64,000 bases of DNA from Camelimonas lactis (lineage in GTDB: Bacteria; Pseudomonadota; Alphaproteobacteria; Rhizobiales; Beijerinckiaceae): the NCBI RefSeq assembly GCF_004342915.1, contig NZ_SLWL01000008.1:1-64000 (forward strand). Direction: 5' to 3'. The notes under the pieces are model-generated. The model was given only the letters and a program-made list of their open reading frames with translations, searched no databases and was not told where the DNA came from. Below are positions 51,687 to 60,696 of the stretch, piece by piece; positions within the stretch are counted from its first letter, which is position 1, and each line of letters opens with the position of its first letter. The position numbers were made by a program, and so were the translations under genes.

Positions 51687-52388
51687 TTACTGTCCCCTGC
51701 CGATCCTGTTCAGCGCCTGCACGTCGCCGGCCAGCTTTTGCGAGTCGGCGTTCAGTTTGCCCAGCAGGGCGTTGACCTCTCCGCGGGCGCCGGGATCGCG
51801 CGCCTGGAGGGCGCCGCCGCTGAACGTGACCCTGTCCTTGTTGGCCTCCAGATAATCGATGAGCTGAAGGCCATCGCCGATCACGGCGTTGCCGCTGCCG
51901 AACAGCTTGCGGGCGGCCGCCACCGGGGTGGTGATCATCTTGTCGAAGGCCTTGTCGTAAACGGTCTTGAGGTCTTCAGGCTGCTTCAGCGCCGCCCGGG
52001 CGCCGATGGCCTTCTGCTCCGCCGTGTCCATGGCCGCGCCGGCGGACCTCAGCACGTCGCGCGTTTCCTCCAGCGCCTTGCGGCTGGCCGGCAGATCGTC
52101 GAGCTTGCGCAGGGCGGCGTTGTTCATGACCTTGGGAATGGCGGCGAAGGTGGTGTTCAGGCTTTCGTGGAAATTGCTGATGATGTCGAACTGGGCGTTG
52201 TAGGTTTCACCCAGCTTCGCCTTTTCTTCATCGTTCAGTTTGGGCAGGCGCACGCCGGCCGGCGTCACCACCCGCTGGTCGAGCAATTGGATGAACGCCT
52301 TGCGCTGTTCAGGCTCCCTGTCGCCGCAGGCCGCCAGTAACAGCGGCAGGGCGAGCGCCGCGACAAATGCCCGAAACAATGGACCCAT
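51687..52388 (-). CDS. DUF3053 lipoprotein (YiaF-like)
   Basis: 233 residues. Signal peptide with lipobox LLAAC (Cys21), then GDREPEQRKAFIQLLDQRVV, RLPKLNDEEKAKLG, and AALKQPEDLKTVYDKAFDKMITTPVAAARKLF, all in the same order as in E. coli YiaF. Function of the family is unknown; it should be an outer- or inner-membrane-anchored periplasmic protein. Confidence 0.88.
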   Translation of the reverse strand: MGPLFRAFVAALALPLLLAACGDREPEQRKAFIQLLDQRVVTPAGVRLPKLNDEEKAKLGETYNAQFDIISNFHESLNTTFAAIPKVMNNAALRKLDDLPASRKALEETRDVLRSAGAAMDTAEQKAIGARAALKQPEDLKTVYDKAFDKMITTPVAAARKLFGSGNAVIGDGLQLIDYLEANKDRVTFSGGALQARDPGARGEVNALLGKLNADSQKLAGDVQALNRIGRGQ

Positions 52389-52752
52389 GATCTCAGTTTC
52401 CCCACATCAGGACGCGCCGGGGCCGGCGCAGATTCGCAGATAAGCCAGGACGACCGTCCCGCTTAAAGCACCAACCCAGGATGAAAGTCTCCTCTAAAGC
52501 ATTTGACGCCGGGCAGGCGCCTCCCGGGGCGCCATGAACGCCGACAACCGGCCATGGGCGCGCTGGCAAGCCGGCATGCAGGACGACGACAGGCGATCGC
52601 TCCGGTCGCCCGGGCGACCGCGCCGGATCATTCGCTTGGTCTGTTCGTGCGGATAGGCCAGGTTGTCGGCGCACGGGGCGAAATCCACCACGGATGGATG
52701 GGTTTGGCGCCGGCCAACCGGCGCGACGCGCGCCATGGCGTGGAGGCGATTT
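52389..52752. other. divergent spacer, no gene seen
   Basis: 364 bp between the DUF3053 lipoprotein and the MarR regulator, transcribed apart. It must hold two promoters. No repeat, RNA or convincing promoter boxes were found. Confidence 0.5.
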
Positions 52753-53196
52753 GTGACATCTGGGCCTGAGCCTGACCGGCGCTGGATTCTTCTGACGCGG
52801 ACCATCGTGGTGCTGCACCGGGTGCTGGAGCGGGTGGCGCAGACGCACGCCCTGACGGTCGCCCAGTACCGTTTTCTCCTGATGCTAAAACGGGGTCCAC
52901 GGCGGGCGAGCGAGCTGGCCTCGCTCTCCGGCATCGGCCGTCCCACCGCCTCCGTTCTCGTCAACGCCCTGGAAAAGCGCGGGATGGTCGAGCGCTACGC
53001 CGATCCTGACGATGGCCGCGCCGAAATGCTGCGCCTCACCTCGCCGGGTCTGGCGGAATATGCGGCCTTTGAACGTGAGCTTGCCGGAGAGCTGGCGGCA
53101 TATCTTGACATGCCCGACAGCGAGCCGCTGCTCGCCAGCATCGAGGAGCTGGCCCACCTGATTGATCGCAAGCGCCAGCGCCCTGTCGCCGATTGA
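52753..53196 (+). CDS. MarR-family transcriptional regulator
   Basis: 147 residues. Dimer helix HRVLERVAQTHALTVAQYRFLLML, recognition region RRASELASLSGIGRPTASVLVNALEKRGMVERYADPDDGRAEMLRLTSPG (wing DPDDGR). The GTG start at 52753 has GGAGG 6 nt upstream and is better than the longer in-frame TTG or ATG, which add sequence unlike the family. Its stop overlaps the -35 box of the promoter for the next gene, which it probably represses. Confidence 0.9.
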   Translation: MTSGPEPDRRWILLTRTIVVLHRVLERVAQTHALTVAQYRFLLMLKRGPRRASELASLSGIGRPTASVLVNALEKRGMVERYADPDDGRAEMLRLTSPGLAEYAAFERELAGELAAYLDMPDSEPLLASIEELAHLIDRKRQRPVAD

Positions 53197-53233
53197 CAGG
53201 ATTTTCCCCGGTCATATAGTTCGCATAACGAAC
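53193..53233 (+). promoter_or_regulatory. sigma-70 promoter with MarR-type dyad
   Basis: TTGACA (53193-53198, containing the MarR stop codon), 16-nt spacer, TATAGT (53215-53220). GTTCG-CATAA-CGAAC (53219-53233) starts at the end of the -10 box and covers the start point, a classic repressor position. The nitronate monooxygenase ATG is 32 bp further on, with GGAGGAAAC as ribosome site. Confidence 0.75.
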
Positions 53234-53264
53234 GGTATCATATGAAATCAGATGCGGAGGAAAC

Positions 53265-54404
53265 ATGGCGTCGCAACTGTGCGAGATGCTCGGAATCGAG
53301 TTTCCGCTTCTGGCCTTCAGCCATTGCCGGGACGTGGTGGCGGCGGTCAGCCGCGCCGGGGGATTTGGCGTTCTGGGCGCGACGGCGCACACGCCGGAAA
53401 CGGTCCGCGAGGAATTGAAGTGGATCGACGATCACGTCGACGGCAAACCCTATGGCATCGATGTTCTGGTTCCCGAGAACCTCGCCACCCGGGGGGAGGG
53501 CAGCGTTTCGGCCGCCGCGCTGGAGCAGCGTATTCCCGCCGCGCATCGTGAGTTCGCTGGCCACCTGCTGGCCGACGCCGGCGTGACGCTTCCTGATGAC
53601 GCCAGCAGCCGCTACCGCAACCGCGCCCAGCCGTTCGATCCGGAAACCGCGCTGCGCACGCTGGAGGCGGCCTTCGAGCATCCCATCCGGCTGATCGCCA
53701 ATGCCCTTGGCGTGCCGCCGCCGGAGATGATCGCCATGGGCCGGAAGCACGGCGTGCCGGTGGCCGCGCTGGCGGGCGCCCGCGAGCACGCGGTGCGGCT
53801 GGTCGAGGCGGGCGTCGACATCATCGTGGCGCAGGGCACGGAGGCGGGCGGCCATTGCGGCGAGGTCAGCACGCTCGTGCTGGTGCCGGAGGTGGTTCGC
53901 GCGGTGCGGGCCATTCGCGACGTGCCCGTGCTCGCCGCTGGCGGCATCATGACTGGCGAGCAGATGGCCGCCTGCATGGCCATGGGCGCGGCGGGCGCCT
54001 GGACAGGCTCGGTGTGGCTGGCGACGCCGGAAAGCGAGACTTCGCCGATCTTCCGCGAGAAAATGGTCGCCGCCCGCAGCCGCGACGCCGTGCGCGTGCG
54101 CAGCCGCACCGGCAAGCCGGCCCGCCAGTTGCGCTCCACATGGACGGACGCCTGGGAAAGCAGCCCGGACAGCCCCGGCCCCCTGCCCATGCCGTTCATG
54201 AGCCTGGTCAGCGAAAGCGCCCTGCGCGCCGTGGACCGCGCCGCCGAAAACGGCAATGACAAGGCGCGCGACATGGTCACCTATTTTGTCGGACAGGGCG
54301 TGGGTCTCATCGAGGATGTGCGCAGCGCCGGCCAGGTCGTGCAGGACTTCAAGGAAGGTTATCTGGAAGCCGTTGAACGCATGAACGCGCTGCTCGACGC
54401 GTAG
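53265..54404 (+). CDS. nitronate monooxygenase-family FMN enzyme
   Basis: 379 residues. FMN-barrel features: SRAGGFGVLG, the nitronate-family core AQGTEAGGHCGE, VPVLAAGGIMTGEQMAACMAMGAAGAWTGS. It oxidises alkyl nitronates or acts as a related flavin enoyl reductase. It is controlled by the adjacent MarR regulator. The C-terminal 70 residues are helical. No partner gene follows before the terminator. Confidence 0.87.
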   Translation: MASQLCEMLGIEFPLLAFSHCRDVVAAVSRAGGFGVLGATAHTPETVREELKWIDDHVDGKPYGIDVLVPENLATRGEGSVSAAALEQRIPAAHREFAGHLLADAGVTLPDDASSRYRNRAQPFDPETALRTLEAAFEHPIRLIANALGVPPPEMIAMGRKHGVPVAALAGAREHAVRLVEAGVDIIVAQGTEAGGHCGEVSTLVLVPEVVRAVRAIRDVPVLAAGGIMTGEQMAACMAMGAAGAWTGSVWLATPESETSPIFREKMVAARSRDAVRVRSRTGKPARQLRSTWTDAWESSPDSPGPLPMPFMSLVSESALRAVDRAAENGNDKARDMVTYFVGQGVGLIEDVRSAGQVVQDFKEGYLEAVERMNALLDA

Positions 54405-54733
54405 GATATGCTGGCGAAACCGGTTCACCGGAACGTCCCATTGTTCCTGATTTACGGCGTTTCCTTCATAAAAAGCAGGCTCTGCTTTTCCAGGGAATGC
54501 CCTGGCGCGGTCCGGCCAGCGGATCTCTGACGGGGCTTCCGCTTCAGCCGCTCCGTCTTCGCCGGGGGCGGGCCTGCTCCGGAAGCCAGCGTTCTCCACG
54601 CCGGGCACGCTGGGCGCCGCAGGGGAACTGCCTGACCTTCCGTGCGGGCTGGCGCGAACCAACGATAACAGGCCGGATAAATGGCGCGGCGGCGGGCGCG
54701 AAGAAACCGCCGCCCCTGGGAGAGAGACGCTGC
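54405..54733. other. intergenic region with terminator
   Basis: 329 bp between the nitronate monooxygenase and an acyl-CoA dehydrogenase gene on the same strand. It contains the hairpin at 54471-54489; after it the next operon's promoter must start, but no clear boxes were found. Confidence 0.55.
54471..54489 (+). terminator. hairpin terminator, AAAAGCAG type
   Basis: AAAAGCAG, loop GCT, CTGCTTTT, 67 nt after the nitronate monooxygenase stop. The stem ends in four Ts on the plus strand. It resembles the hairpin at 32474-32490. Confidence 0.65.
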
Positions 54734-55777
54734 ATGACGCAGGTAATGACACATGAAGAACGGACCGCCCTGCGCGACAGCGTGCGGCGGCTGCTCGCTG
54801 ACCGCTGCGCCGAAGCGGACGTGCGGCGGCTCATGGACACCGACACGGGCCATGACGCCGCCCTGTGGCGCGCGCTTGCCGATCTGGGCGTCGCCGGCAT
54901 GCTGGTTGGCGAGGCGCATGGCGGCTCGGGCCTCGGGCCGGTCGAGCTTGAGCTGGTCATGGAGGAAATCGGCGCCGCGCTGTCGTCGGCGCCAATGATA
55001 TCGACCGCTATCGCCGCGAAACTGCTTGACGGCGACCGGGCCCGCGCCCTGGCTGCCGGGGAGCTGATTGTCGCTGTCGCCCCCCTGGGAGCATGGGACT
55101 GGACCGGCCAGAGCGCGGTTCGCATCAGTAATGGCCGGGCGCAGGGCGTCGCCCGCTTCACGCCGGACGGGCAGATCGCCGATCTGGCGCTGCTGGCGGG
55201 TGAAGACGGCGTCTACGCCGTGGAGCGCGCCGCCTTCACCGCCACGCCATTGCCGGTCTTCGACCGCACGCGCCGTCTGGCGGACCTGCATATTGACGGT
55301 CCGGTCGAGCGGATTTGCGATGGATCACGGGTGGCCGGCGCGCTGGCCGTCGGGCTGGTGGCCCTGGCTGGCGATCAGGCGGGCGGCGCCCGGCGGGTGC
55401 TGGATTTCACCGTGGAATATGCGCGTGAGCGCCGGCAGTTCGGTCGGGCCATCGGCAGTTTCCAGGCGATCAAGCACATGGCCGCCGACCTGCTGCTGGA
55501 AGCGGAAAGCGCCACCAGCGCCGCGCGGCACGCGGCGGCGCAGCTTGCGGGCGACGGGGCGGACCGCGAGGTCGCGCTGGCGCTGGCCGGTTTCGCCTGC
55601 GCCGACGCCTACGTGCGCTGCGCGAAGGACGGCGTTCAGATGCACGGCGGCATCGCCTTCACTTGGGAACACCCGGCGCACCTGTATCTGCGTCGCGCCC
55701 GTTCCGGCGCCCAGCTGTTTGGCGACAGCCGCCACTGGCGCGAACGTTTCATCCAGGCCCTGGAGGCGCGGTCATGA
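54734..55777 (+). CDS. acyl-CoA dehydrogenase, small subunit-like (2)
   Basis: 347 residues. ALAADLG, AHGGSGLGPVELELVMEEIG, the helix-G region ARERRQFGRAIGSFQAIKHMAADLLLEAE and the end DGVQMHGGIAFTWEHPAHLYLRRA are recognisable, but the central SEPGAGSD signature is missing. Such short subunits pair with a full-length partner. ATGA overlap with the next gene supports a heteromer, as in PimC/PimD or ChsE1/ChsE2. ATG 54734 follows GGGAGAGAG. Confidence 0.88.
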   Translation: MTQVMTHEERTALRDSVRRLLADRCAEADVRRLMDTDTGHDAALWRALADLGVAGMLVGEAHGGSGLGPVELELVMEEIGAALSSAPMISTAIAAKLLDGDRARALAAGELIVAVAPLGAWDWTGQSAVRISNGRAQGVARFTPDGQIADLALLAGEDGVYAVERAAFTATPLPVFDRTRRLADLHIDGPVERICDGSRVAGALAVGLVALAGDQAGGARRVLDFTVEYARERRQFGRAIGSFQAIKHMAADLLLEAESATSAARHAAAQLAGDGADREVALALAGFACADAYVRCAKDGVQMHGGIAFTWEHPAHLYLRRARSGAQLFGDSRHWRERFIQALEARS

Positions 55778-56964
55778 CGGACGAAGAACTGAAGGCGGAA
55801 GTCACGGCGTGGCTGGCGGCCAACTGGCGCGGCGCGCCGCCGCGCACCGAACGTTTCGGGCGTGATCCGCGCGCCGAATGGCTGGCGAAGGTGCGTGACG
55901 CCGGCTGGGCCGCTCCGCGCTGGCCGGCGCAGTGGTATGGCCGCGGCCTCAGCGACGCCCAGGCGCGCATCGTCGAGAACTGCTTTGCCGAAGCCGGCGC
56001 GCCGGGAACCGGCCAGGACCGCTCCAACCTGTGGGCCAACACGGCGTTGGCTCACGCGTCCGAAACCTTCAAGCCACAGATCGTGCCGAAGCTGCTGGCG
56101 GGTGAGGTGGGCATGTGCCTGCTCTATTCCGAGCCCGGCGCCGGCAGCGACCTGGCCGCCATCCGCACGCGCGCCGACAGGGTGGAGGGCGGCTGGCGCG
56201 TCACCGGCCAGAAAGTGTGGACCTCCGGCGCCCATATCGCCGACTACGGCATGCTCATCGCCCGCACCGACTGGAGCGCGCCCAAGCACAAGGGCATCAG
56301 CTTCTTCTTCATGCCCATGCGGCAGAAGGGCGTCGACGTGCGCCCGCTGCGGCAGATCACCGATGAAAGCCACTTCAACGAGGTGTTCATCGACGACGCG
56401 TTCATCCCCGAGGAAAACCTGCTTGGAAACCTCGGCGGCGGCTGGGGCGTGCTGCAGACCGCGCTGGCCTATGAGCGCTCGGTGATGGGCGACGCGGCGC
56501 GCGGCGCCAGATCTGGCGCGAAGGAGGCCCACGGCGACGCCGCCCTGCTGGAACTCGCCCGCGAGGCTGGAAAGCTGTCGGACCCCGTGGTGCGCCAGGA
56601 CGTGGCCCAGGTCATCGCATGGCGCATGCTCAACAGCCTGAACACCCGCCGGGCCAAGGCTGAGCTGGGGCAGGGCACGTCCTCGTCGATCATGTCGCTG
56701 GGCAAGCTGGCCATGAGCCGGATCCTGCACGAGGAGGGGCGGGTGCGCACGGAGCTGCTCGGGCCGGAAAGCCTGTTGCAGGGGCCGGACCATCCGCGCG
56801 CCGAGGACGCCAACTTCCTCAGCCTCAACGCTTACTTCACCTCCATCGGCGGCGGCACCGACCAGATCCAGCGCAATATCATTGGCGAGCGCGTGCTGGA
56901 TCTGCCGCGGGAGCCGGAGGTGGATCGCGACGTGGCGTTCTCGACGGTCATCGCCGGGAGATGA
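55774..56964 (+). CDS. acyl-CoA dehydrogenase, large subunit-like (3)
   Basis: 396 residues. LLYSEPGAGSDLAAIRTRADRV (FAD and substrate signature), GQKVWTSGAHIADYGMLIART, AYERSVMG (Glu in the helix-G position) and the end IGGGTDQIQRNIIGERVLDLPREP. It overlaps the previous gene by 4 nt. The pair probably forms one enzyme for a steroid-like, alicyclic or dicarboxylic acyl-CoA. No other genes follow in the operon. Confidence 0.92.
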   Translation: MTDEELKAEVTAWLAANWRGAPPRTERFGRDPRAEWLAKVRDAGWAAPRWPAQWYGRGLSDAQARIVENCFAEAGAPGTGQDRSNLWANTALAHASETFKPQIVPKLLAGEVGMCLLYSEPGAGSDLAAIRTRADRVEGGWRVTGQKVWTSGAHIADYGMLIARTDWSAPKHKGISFFFMPMRQKGVDVRPLRQITDESHFNEVFIDDAFIPEENLLGNLGGGWGVLQTALAYERSVMGDAARGARSGAKEAHGDAALLELAREAGKLSDPVVRQDVAQVIAWRMLNSLNTRRAKAELGQGTSSSIMSLGKLAMSRILHEEGRVRTELLGPESLLQGPDHPRAEDANFLSLNAYFTSIGGGTDQIQRNIIGERVLDLPREPEVDRDVAFSTVIAGR

Positions 56965-56970
56965 GACGCC

Positions 56971-56990
56971 GGGGCGGAACGATCCGCCCC
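56971..56990 (+). terminator. hairpin after acyl-CoA dehydrogenase pair
   Basis: GGGGCGGA, loop ACGA, TCCGCCCC, beginning 7 nt after the stop. It is an 8-bp perfect stem but is followed by CGGGGG rather than T. Confidence 0.55.
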
Positions 56991-57103
56991 CGGGGGTTGT
57001 CCGCGGATCGGCGAATGACAGCGCTGGCGAAGGCGGGACCTGCGGCATGGACCGCGGGTCCCGGGGAGGACGGGAAGGCGCTGGTCGCGGCGCCGGCGCC
57101 CGT

Positions 57104-58078
57104 TCACATGTCCCAGGCGATGCGACCGCGCCCGGTCATGGCCGCGGCGGTGTCGGCCGCTTGCCTGATCTGCGCGAAGACCAGCGATCCGGCCATCTCC
57201 TGCAAGGCGACAAATTTGGGCAGGATCTCGATTGCCTGACCACCAGGCGCATGGATGACGAACAGGCCGCGCGCCTGCCCCGCTTCGACCATGCGCCGCA
57301 CGTGACCGCGCGAAACGGTGAAACTGGCGGCGAGGCGCTCGTAAGGGCAGGTGATGATGCGGGAGCCGTTGTCCTGCTCCACGAAGGCGAGCCAGAGCCT
57401 GAACATGATCTGGCGACCGGCGACCTGACGCATGAAATAGCTGACGTCCGGCGCGGCGCGGAGCGCGCGGACGCCGCCCAGATACTGGTTGACGGCCCCG
57501 GCGGCGAACCGGCCCTGGAAATCCGGATCGGTTTGCAGCAGTGTCAGATAGTCGGCGCCGCTGGACAGCAGCTGGACCGGCGTCAGGGTCGTTCTGGCGT
57601 AAAGTCCGGCAAGGTGCTCGCCTTTTGCGGTCGGTTCGAGACGTTTGATGCGCCGGTCTTCGGACACATCCACCTGGCGCCAGTGGCCCATGCGTTTCTT
57701 CAGGCCGATGAGGGCCGCCACGCGGCTGGGGCTGGCGAGGCCGGTGCGGGCGGCGAAAACCTGGGCGCGGGTCAGGGTCGCCCCGGAGCGGGGGTTGGCC
57801 GGATCGCGCGTCAGATGCATCGCGGACAGGGCGATGCCGATGAGCAGCAATGCTTCCTCACTGGCCACACGCACGCGGTCGGGGGCATTTTCGAGCTTTC
57901 TGGTCATCAGCCCGGCGTAAGTCCGCAGTGCGTCCTGAAAGGCCGGATGCGCCCGCAACGTCGCGGCGTCCCGCGCCAGCCAGCCCGGGAGTTCCTGCAT
58001 CGGAGCGCCATCAGGGGCGCCGGCTGAAGGATCGCGCTCCTCCTCGCGCGGCGTCGCCACGCGGGTGACCTCAGACAT
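57104..58078 (-). CDS. transcriptional regulator with two helix-turn-helix segments
   Basis: 324 residues. The first HTH-like segment, LTRAQVFAARTGLASPSRVAALIGLKKRMGHWRQVDVSEDRRIKRLEPTAKGE, resembles MarR wing and recognition helices. The second, ITCPYERLAASFTVSRGHVRRMVEAGQARGLFVI, is a Crp-like or winged HTH near the C-terminus. Between lies an effector-like helical domain of about 80 residues. I do not recognise the family. ATG 58078 follows GGGAGGAAAAC. It is 103 bp before the MscS stop on the same strand, so it may be a downstream partner. Confidence 0.6.
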   Translation of the reverse strand: MSEVTRVATPREEERDPSAGAPDGAPMQELPGWLARDAATLRAHPAFQDALRTYAGLMTRKLENAPDRVRVASEEALLLIGIALSAMHLTRDPANPRSGATLTRAQVFAARTGLASPSRVAALIGLKKRMGHWRQVDVSEDRRIKRLEPTAKGEHLAGLYARTTLTPVQLLSSGADYLTLLQTDPDFQGRFAAGAVNQYLGGVRALRAAPDVSYFMRQVAGRQIMFRLWLAFVEQDNGSRIITCPYERLAASFTVSRGHVRRMVEAGQARGLFVIHAPGGQAIEILPKFVALQEMAGSLVFAQIRQAADTAAAMTGRGRIAWDM

Positions 58079-58182
58079 GTTTTCCTCCCGCACCCATGAG
58101 GACCGCCAGCACAAAAAGTCTCCGCTCCGTGAGTGACGAATTTTGTTTGCCAGAACGGATCTCCGCTTCGCGCGGAGGCATT

Positions 58183-59193
58183 TCAGTCCTTCGCGATGTA
58201 AAGCGTTTGTGACTGGAAGGCGAAATCCGCGCCGTGACCGTGCACGATGTCGATAATGGCGAGGTAGACTTCCTGTTGCGCCGCCAGCCATTCGGCCCAG
58301 TCCGTGGTTTTCGTGAAGCAATACACCAGGATGTTCAGCGACGATCCGGCGAATTCTTCAAAATAGACCAGCAGCGTATGGTCATGATCAATCTTGTCGT
58401 TGCCTTGCAGCATGGCGCGAATGTCGTTGACGACGGGCTGCACCCGCTGGGCGTCTTCGTAGCGCAGGCTGATCGTGGTCTTGATCCGGCGATTGGTCAT
58501 CTGCCCCGGATTTTCGACGCTGATCGCCGAGAACACAGCGTTCGGCACATATAACGGGCGATGGTCGAAGGTGATGATCCTGGTGAGGCGCCAGCCAATC
58601 TCGACCACGGTGCCCTCGATATTCCGGTCCGGCGACGACACCCAGTCGCCAATGCGGAACGGCCGGTCGAAAAACAGCATGATGCCCGAGAAAATATTGC
58701 TCAGCACCTCCTTGCTGGCCATGCCGATGGCGATGCCGCCAATACCGCCAAAGGCCAGCAGGCCCGACAGGCCGATGCCGAAGTGCTCCCCGAAGAGCAG
58801 CACGATCAGACACCCCGCCGCCACCTTGAGCGCCCGCGCGACGGCGCGCGCCGAGGTTGGGTCGCTGCCCTTGCTGATCTGGGCGCTGGTCAGCCGGTTG
58901 ATGAGCTGGAGCAGCTCGCGCAGCCACAGCAGGGCGATCGCCAGCGCGGCGATGATATTGATGGTTTCCTGACTGACATGCAGCCTGGGGTAAAGGGAGA
59001 GCGCCAGATAGACTGTCTGGCGTAGCGTCAGCACGATCAGGGTCAGGCCGCCGACGCGGCAGATGTGGGCCAGGACGTTGCGCGACCACGCCCGCTTGCG
59101 GCGCATCATCCACCCAAGGGTAAATGTCGCGCCGCCCAGTGCGACAAGCACGACCGCAGCGATGCTGAACTGCGCGATAACCCCGTCCGTCAT
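58183..59193 (-). CDS. small-conductance mechanosensitive channel (MscS family)
   Basis: 336 residues. About four hydrophobic segments precede the pore helix (GIGLSGLLAFGGIGGIAIGMASKEVLSNIFSGIMLFF), then the beta domain with RPFRIGDWV and GTVVEIGWRLTRIITFDHRPLYVPNAVFS. A C-terminal alpha/beta domain ends the protein. It releases osmolytes under membrane tension. ATG 59193 has GGGAGGGGG directly upstream; further in-frame starts add a non-conserved leader. Confidence 0.92.
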   Translation of the reverse strand: MTDGVIAQFSIAAVVLVALGGATFTLGWMMRRKRAWSRNVLAHICRVGGLTLIVLTLRQTVYLALSLYPRLHVSQETINIIAALAIALLWLRELLQLINRLTSAQISKGSDPTSARAVARALKVAAGCLIVLLFGEHFGIGLSGLLAFGGIGGIAIGMASKEVLSNIFSGIMLFFDRPFRIGDWVSSPDRNIEGTVVEIGWRLTRIITFDHRPLYVPNAVFSAISVENPGQMTNRRIKTTISLRYEDAQRVQPVVNDIRAMLQGNDKIDHDHTLLVYFEEFAGSSLNILVYCFTKTTDWAEWLAAQQEVYLAIIDIVHGHGADFAFQSQTLYIAKD

Positions 59194-59955
59194 TCCCCCT
59201 CCCATCCCTGCGTCTTCTTCCGGATTGTCCCCGTCAGGATTAACGAAATGGTGAAATTGCGTGCGCGCCGCAACGATCCGCACGGGAAGGCGCCGCCCAT
59301 TCCTGAAACCGGCCGCCTGCGCGACTGGGACAGGCCAGCCATCGCACGCCTTCCGGCCATCCGCTTTCCCGGCCGTTGGCCCGGCGTGGCGCCGTCAGGC
59401 CGCCGTCCTGTCCCGATGGCGCGGTTCCGTGAGGGAACGCGGTCCTGCTCCATGCGTGGGCGACGACGCCTGGTCAAGCGCGAGCGCTCTCCCCGGCGTG
59501 TTGCGCCCTTGCTCGCGGGCCCGGGCCCCTGTTCCGCAGAAGTCATCCGCGCGACGGGCGGGCTGTTCAGTATAGCGAAGTTTACGGTTGTCCTGAGGCC
59601 GGCGGAATGGGTGTTTTGTTGCGCATTGTTTTAATGAAACAATATGATCTCCCGCGCAATTTGTCATACGCTGCGCCGGGATGGGCGATTTTTCCCGGCC
59701 CGGAAGGCCCCCGACGTGGATACACCTGAAATTGACCGGAGGACGGGCGCGCGGGCGTCGCCCGTTGAAAGTCCAAGGATTACAGATGCTAACGACGCGC
59801 TTTTCTCCATCTGGCGCGGGCGCGACGTCAAATCCATGATGCGACAGGCAGTTTGACGTTGGCTTTCGGTCATTTGTCTCTGGTAGAGAGCGCTGGCGTG
59901 GACCAGAATGCTGAACGCGCGAGGGCGCATGCCCAGGTCGGCAAGGAGGCGGCAG
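59194..59955. other. long spacer upstream of the urease operon
   Basis: 762 bp with no credible gene. It should hold the promoters of mscS (minus) and ureA (plus). Around 59620-59680 it is AT-richer (GTTTTAATGAAACAATATGATC), the best candidate for a promoter. I found no sigma-54 motif and no ureD or transporter gene. Confidence 0.5.
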
Positions 59956-60258
59956 ATGCACTTTACCCCCCGGGAAATCGACAAGCTGATGATCTATACG
60001 CTCGCCCAGGTGGCGCAGAAGCGTAAGGACAAGGGGCTCAAGCTCAATCATCCCGAGACCGTGTCGTTGATCGCGACCGCCGCCCTGGAGGGCGCGCGCG
60101 AGGGCAAGACCGTCGAGGAAGTGATGGAGCTGGCGCGCAAGGCCATTACCCGCGACGACGTCATGGACGGCGTGGTCGAGATGATCCCTTACGTGCAGGT
60201 CGAGGCGGTTTTCACGGATGGCAGCCGCCTCATCACCGTTCATGATCCGATCAAGTGA
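59956..60258 (+). CDS. ureA: urease gamma subunit
   Basis: 100 residues, the standard length. It opens [20 protein letters not shown] and has [31 protein letters not shown] and [36 protein letters not shown] precedes the ATG. It is first gene of the operon ureA-ureB-ureC-ureE-ureF. Confidence 0.97.
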   Translation: MHFTPREIDKLMIYTLAQVAQKRKDKGLKLNHPETVSLIATAALEGAREGKTVEEVMELARKAITRDDVMDGVVEMIPYVQVEAVFTDGSRLITVHDPIK

Positions 60259-60272
60259 CGGGAGCGCCGAAG

Positions 60273-60683
60273 ATGGCCAAGGATGCAAACACCACGCCCG
60301 TCGGCGGCCTTGTGCTCGCGTCGGATGATATCGAGATCAACGCCGGTTATCCGACTACGACCCTGAAGGTGCGCAATACCGGCGACCGGCCGGTCCAGGT
60401 CGGCTCGCACTTTCACTTCTTTGAAGTGAACGCCTCGCTTGAGTTTGATCGTGAACAGGCGTTTGGCAAGCGGCTCAACATCCCCGCCACCACGGCCCTG
60501 CGCTTCGAGCCTGGCGATGAGAAAGAGGTGACGCTGGTGCCCTATCAGGGCAAGCAGCGCGTGCTCGGTTTCAATGGGCTCGTCAACGGCTGGGTCGGTG
60601 ACGAAAACTACAATGATTACCGGCCGCGCCTGGCCGACGCCATGGAGCGCGTCGCGCGCTACGGCTTCCGCAACAAGTCCTGA
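60273..60683 (+). CDS. ureB: urease beta subunit, C-terminally extended
   Basis: 136 residues against the usual 101-110. The core is [71 protein letters not shown], then a tail of about 32 residues ([27 protein letters not shown]). The ATG at 60273 has GGGAGCG upstream; an in-frame GTG at 60255 overlapping the ureA stop is also possible. Confidence 0.96.
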   Translation: MAKDANTTPVGGLVLASDDIEINAGYPTTTLKVRNTGDRPVQVGSHFHFFEVNASLEFDREQAFGKRLNIPATTALRFEPGDEKEVTLVPYQGKQRVLGFNGLVNGWVGDENYNDYRPRLADAMERVARYGFRNKS

Positions 60684-60696
60684 GAGGCGCCTCGCG

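Noticed and set aside
54734-55777. Acyl-CoA dehydrogenase small subunit as a truncated pseudogene
   Set aside because: It has a normal start, both ends of the fold and a coupled partner, so a specialised subunit is more likely than decay.
49057-58078. Region as a phage-defence island
   Set aside because: Apart from the RES-Xre pair, genes here are metabolic or envelope types. No restriction, retron, CBASS or similar effector was found.
59644-59856. Possible small plus-strand protein of 70 residues upstream of ureA
   Set aside because: Its sequence has no family pattern, no ribosome site and Arg/Pro-rich composition typical of chance frames in this genome.
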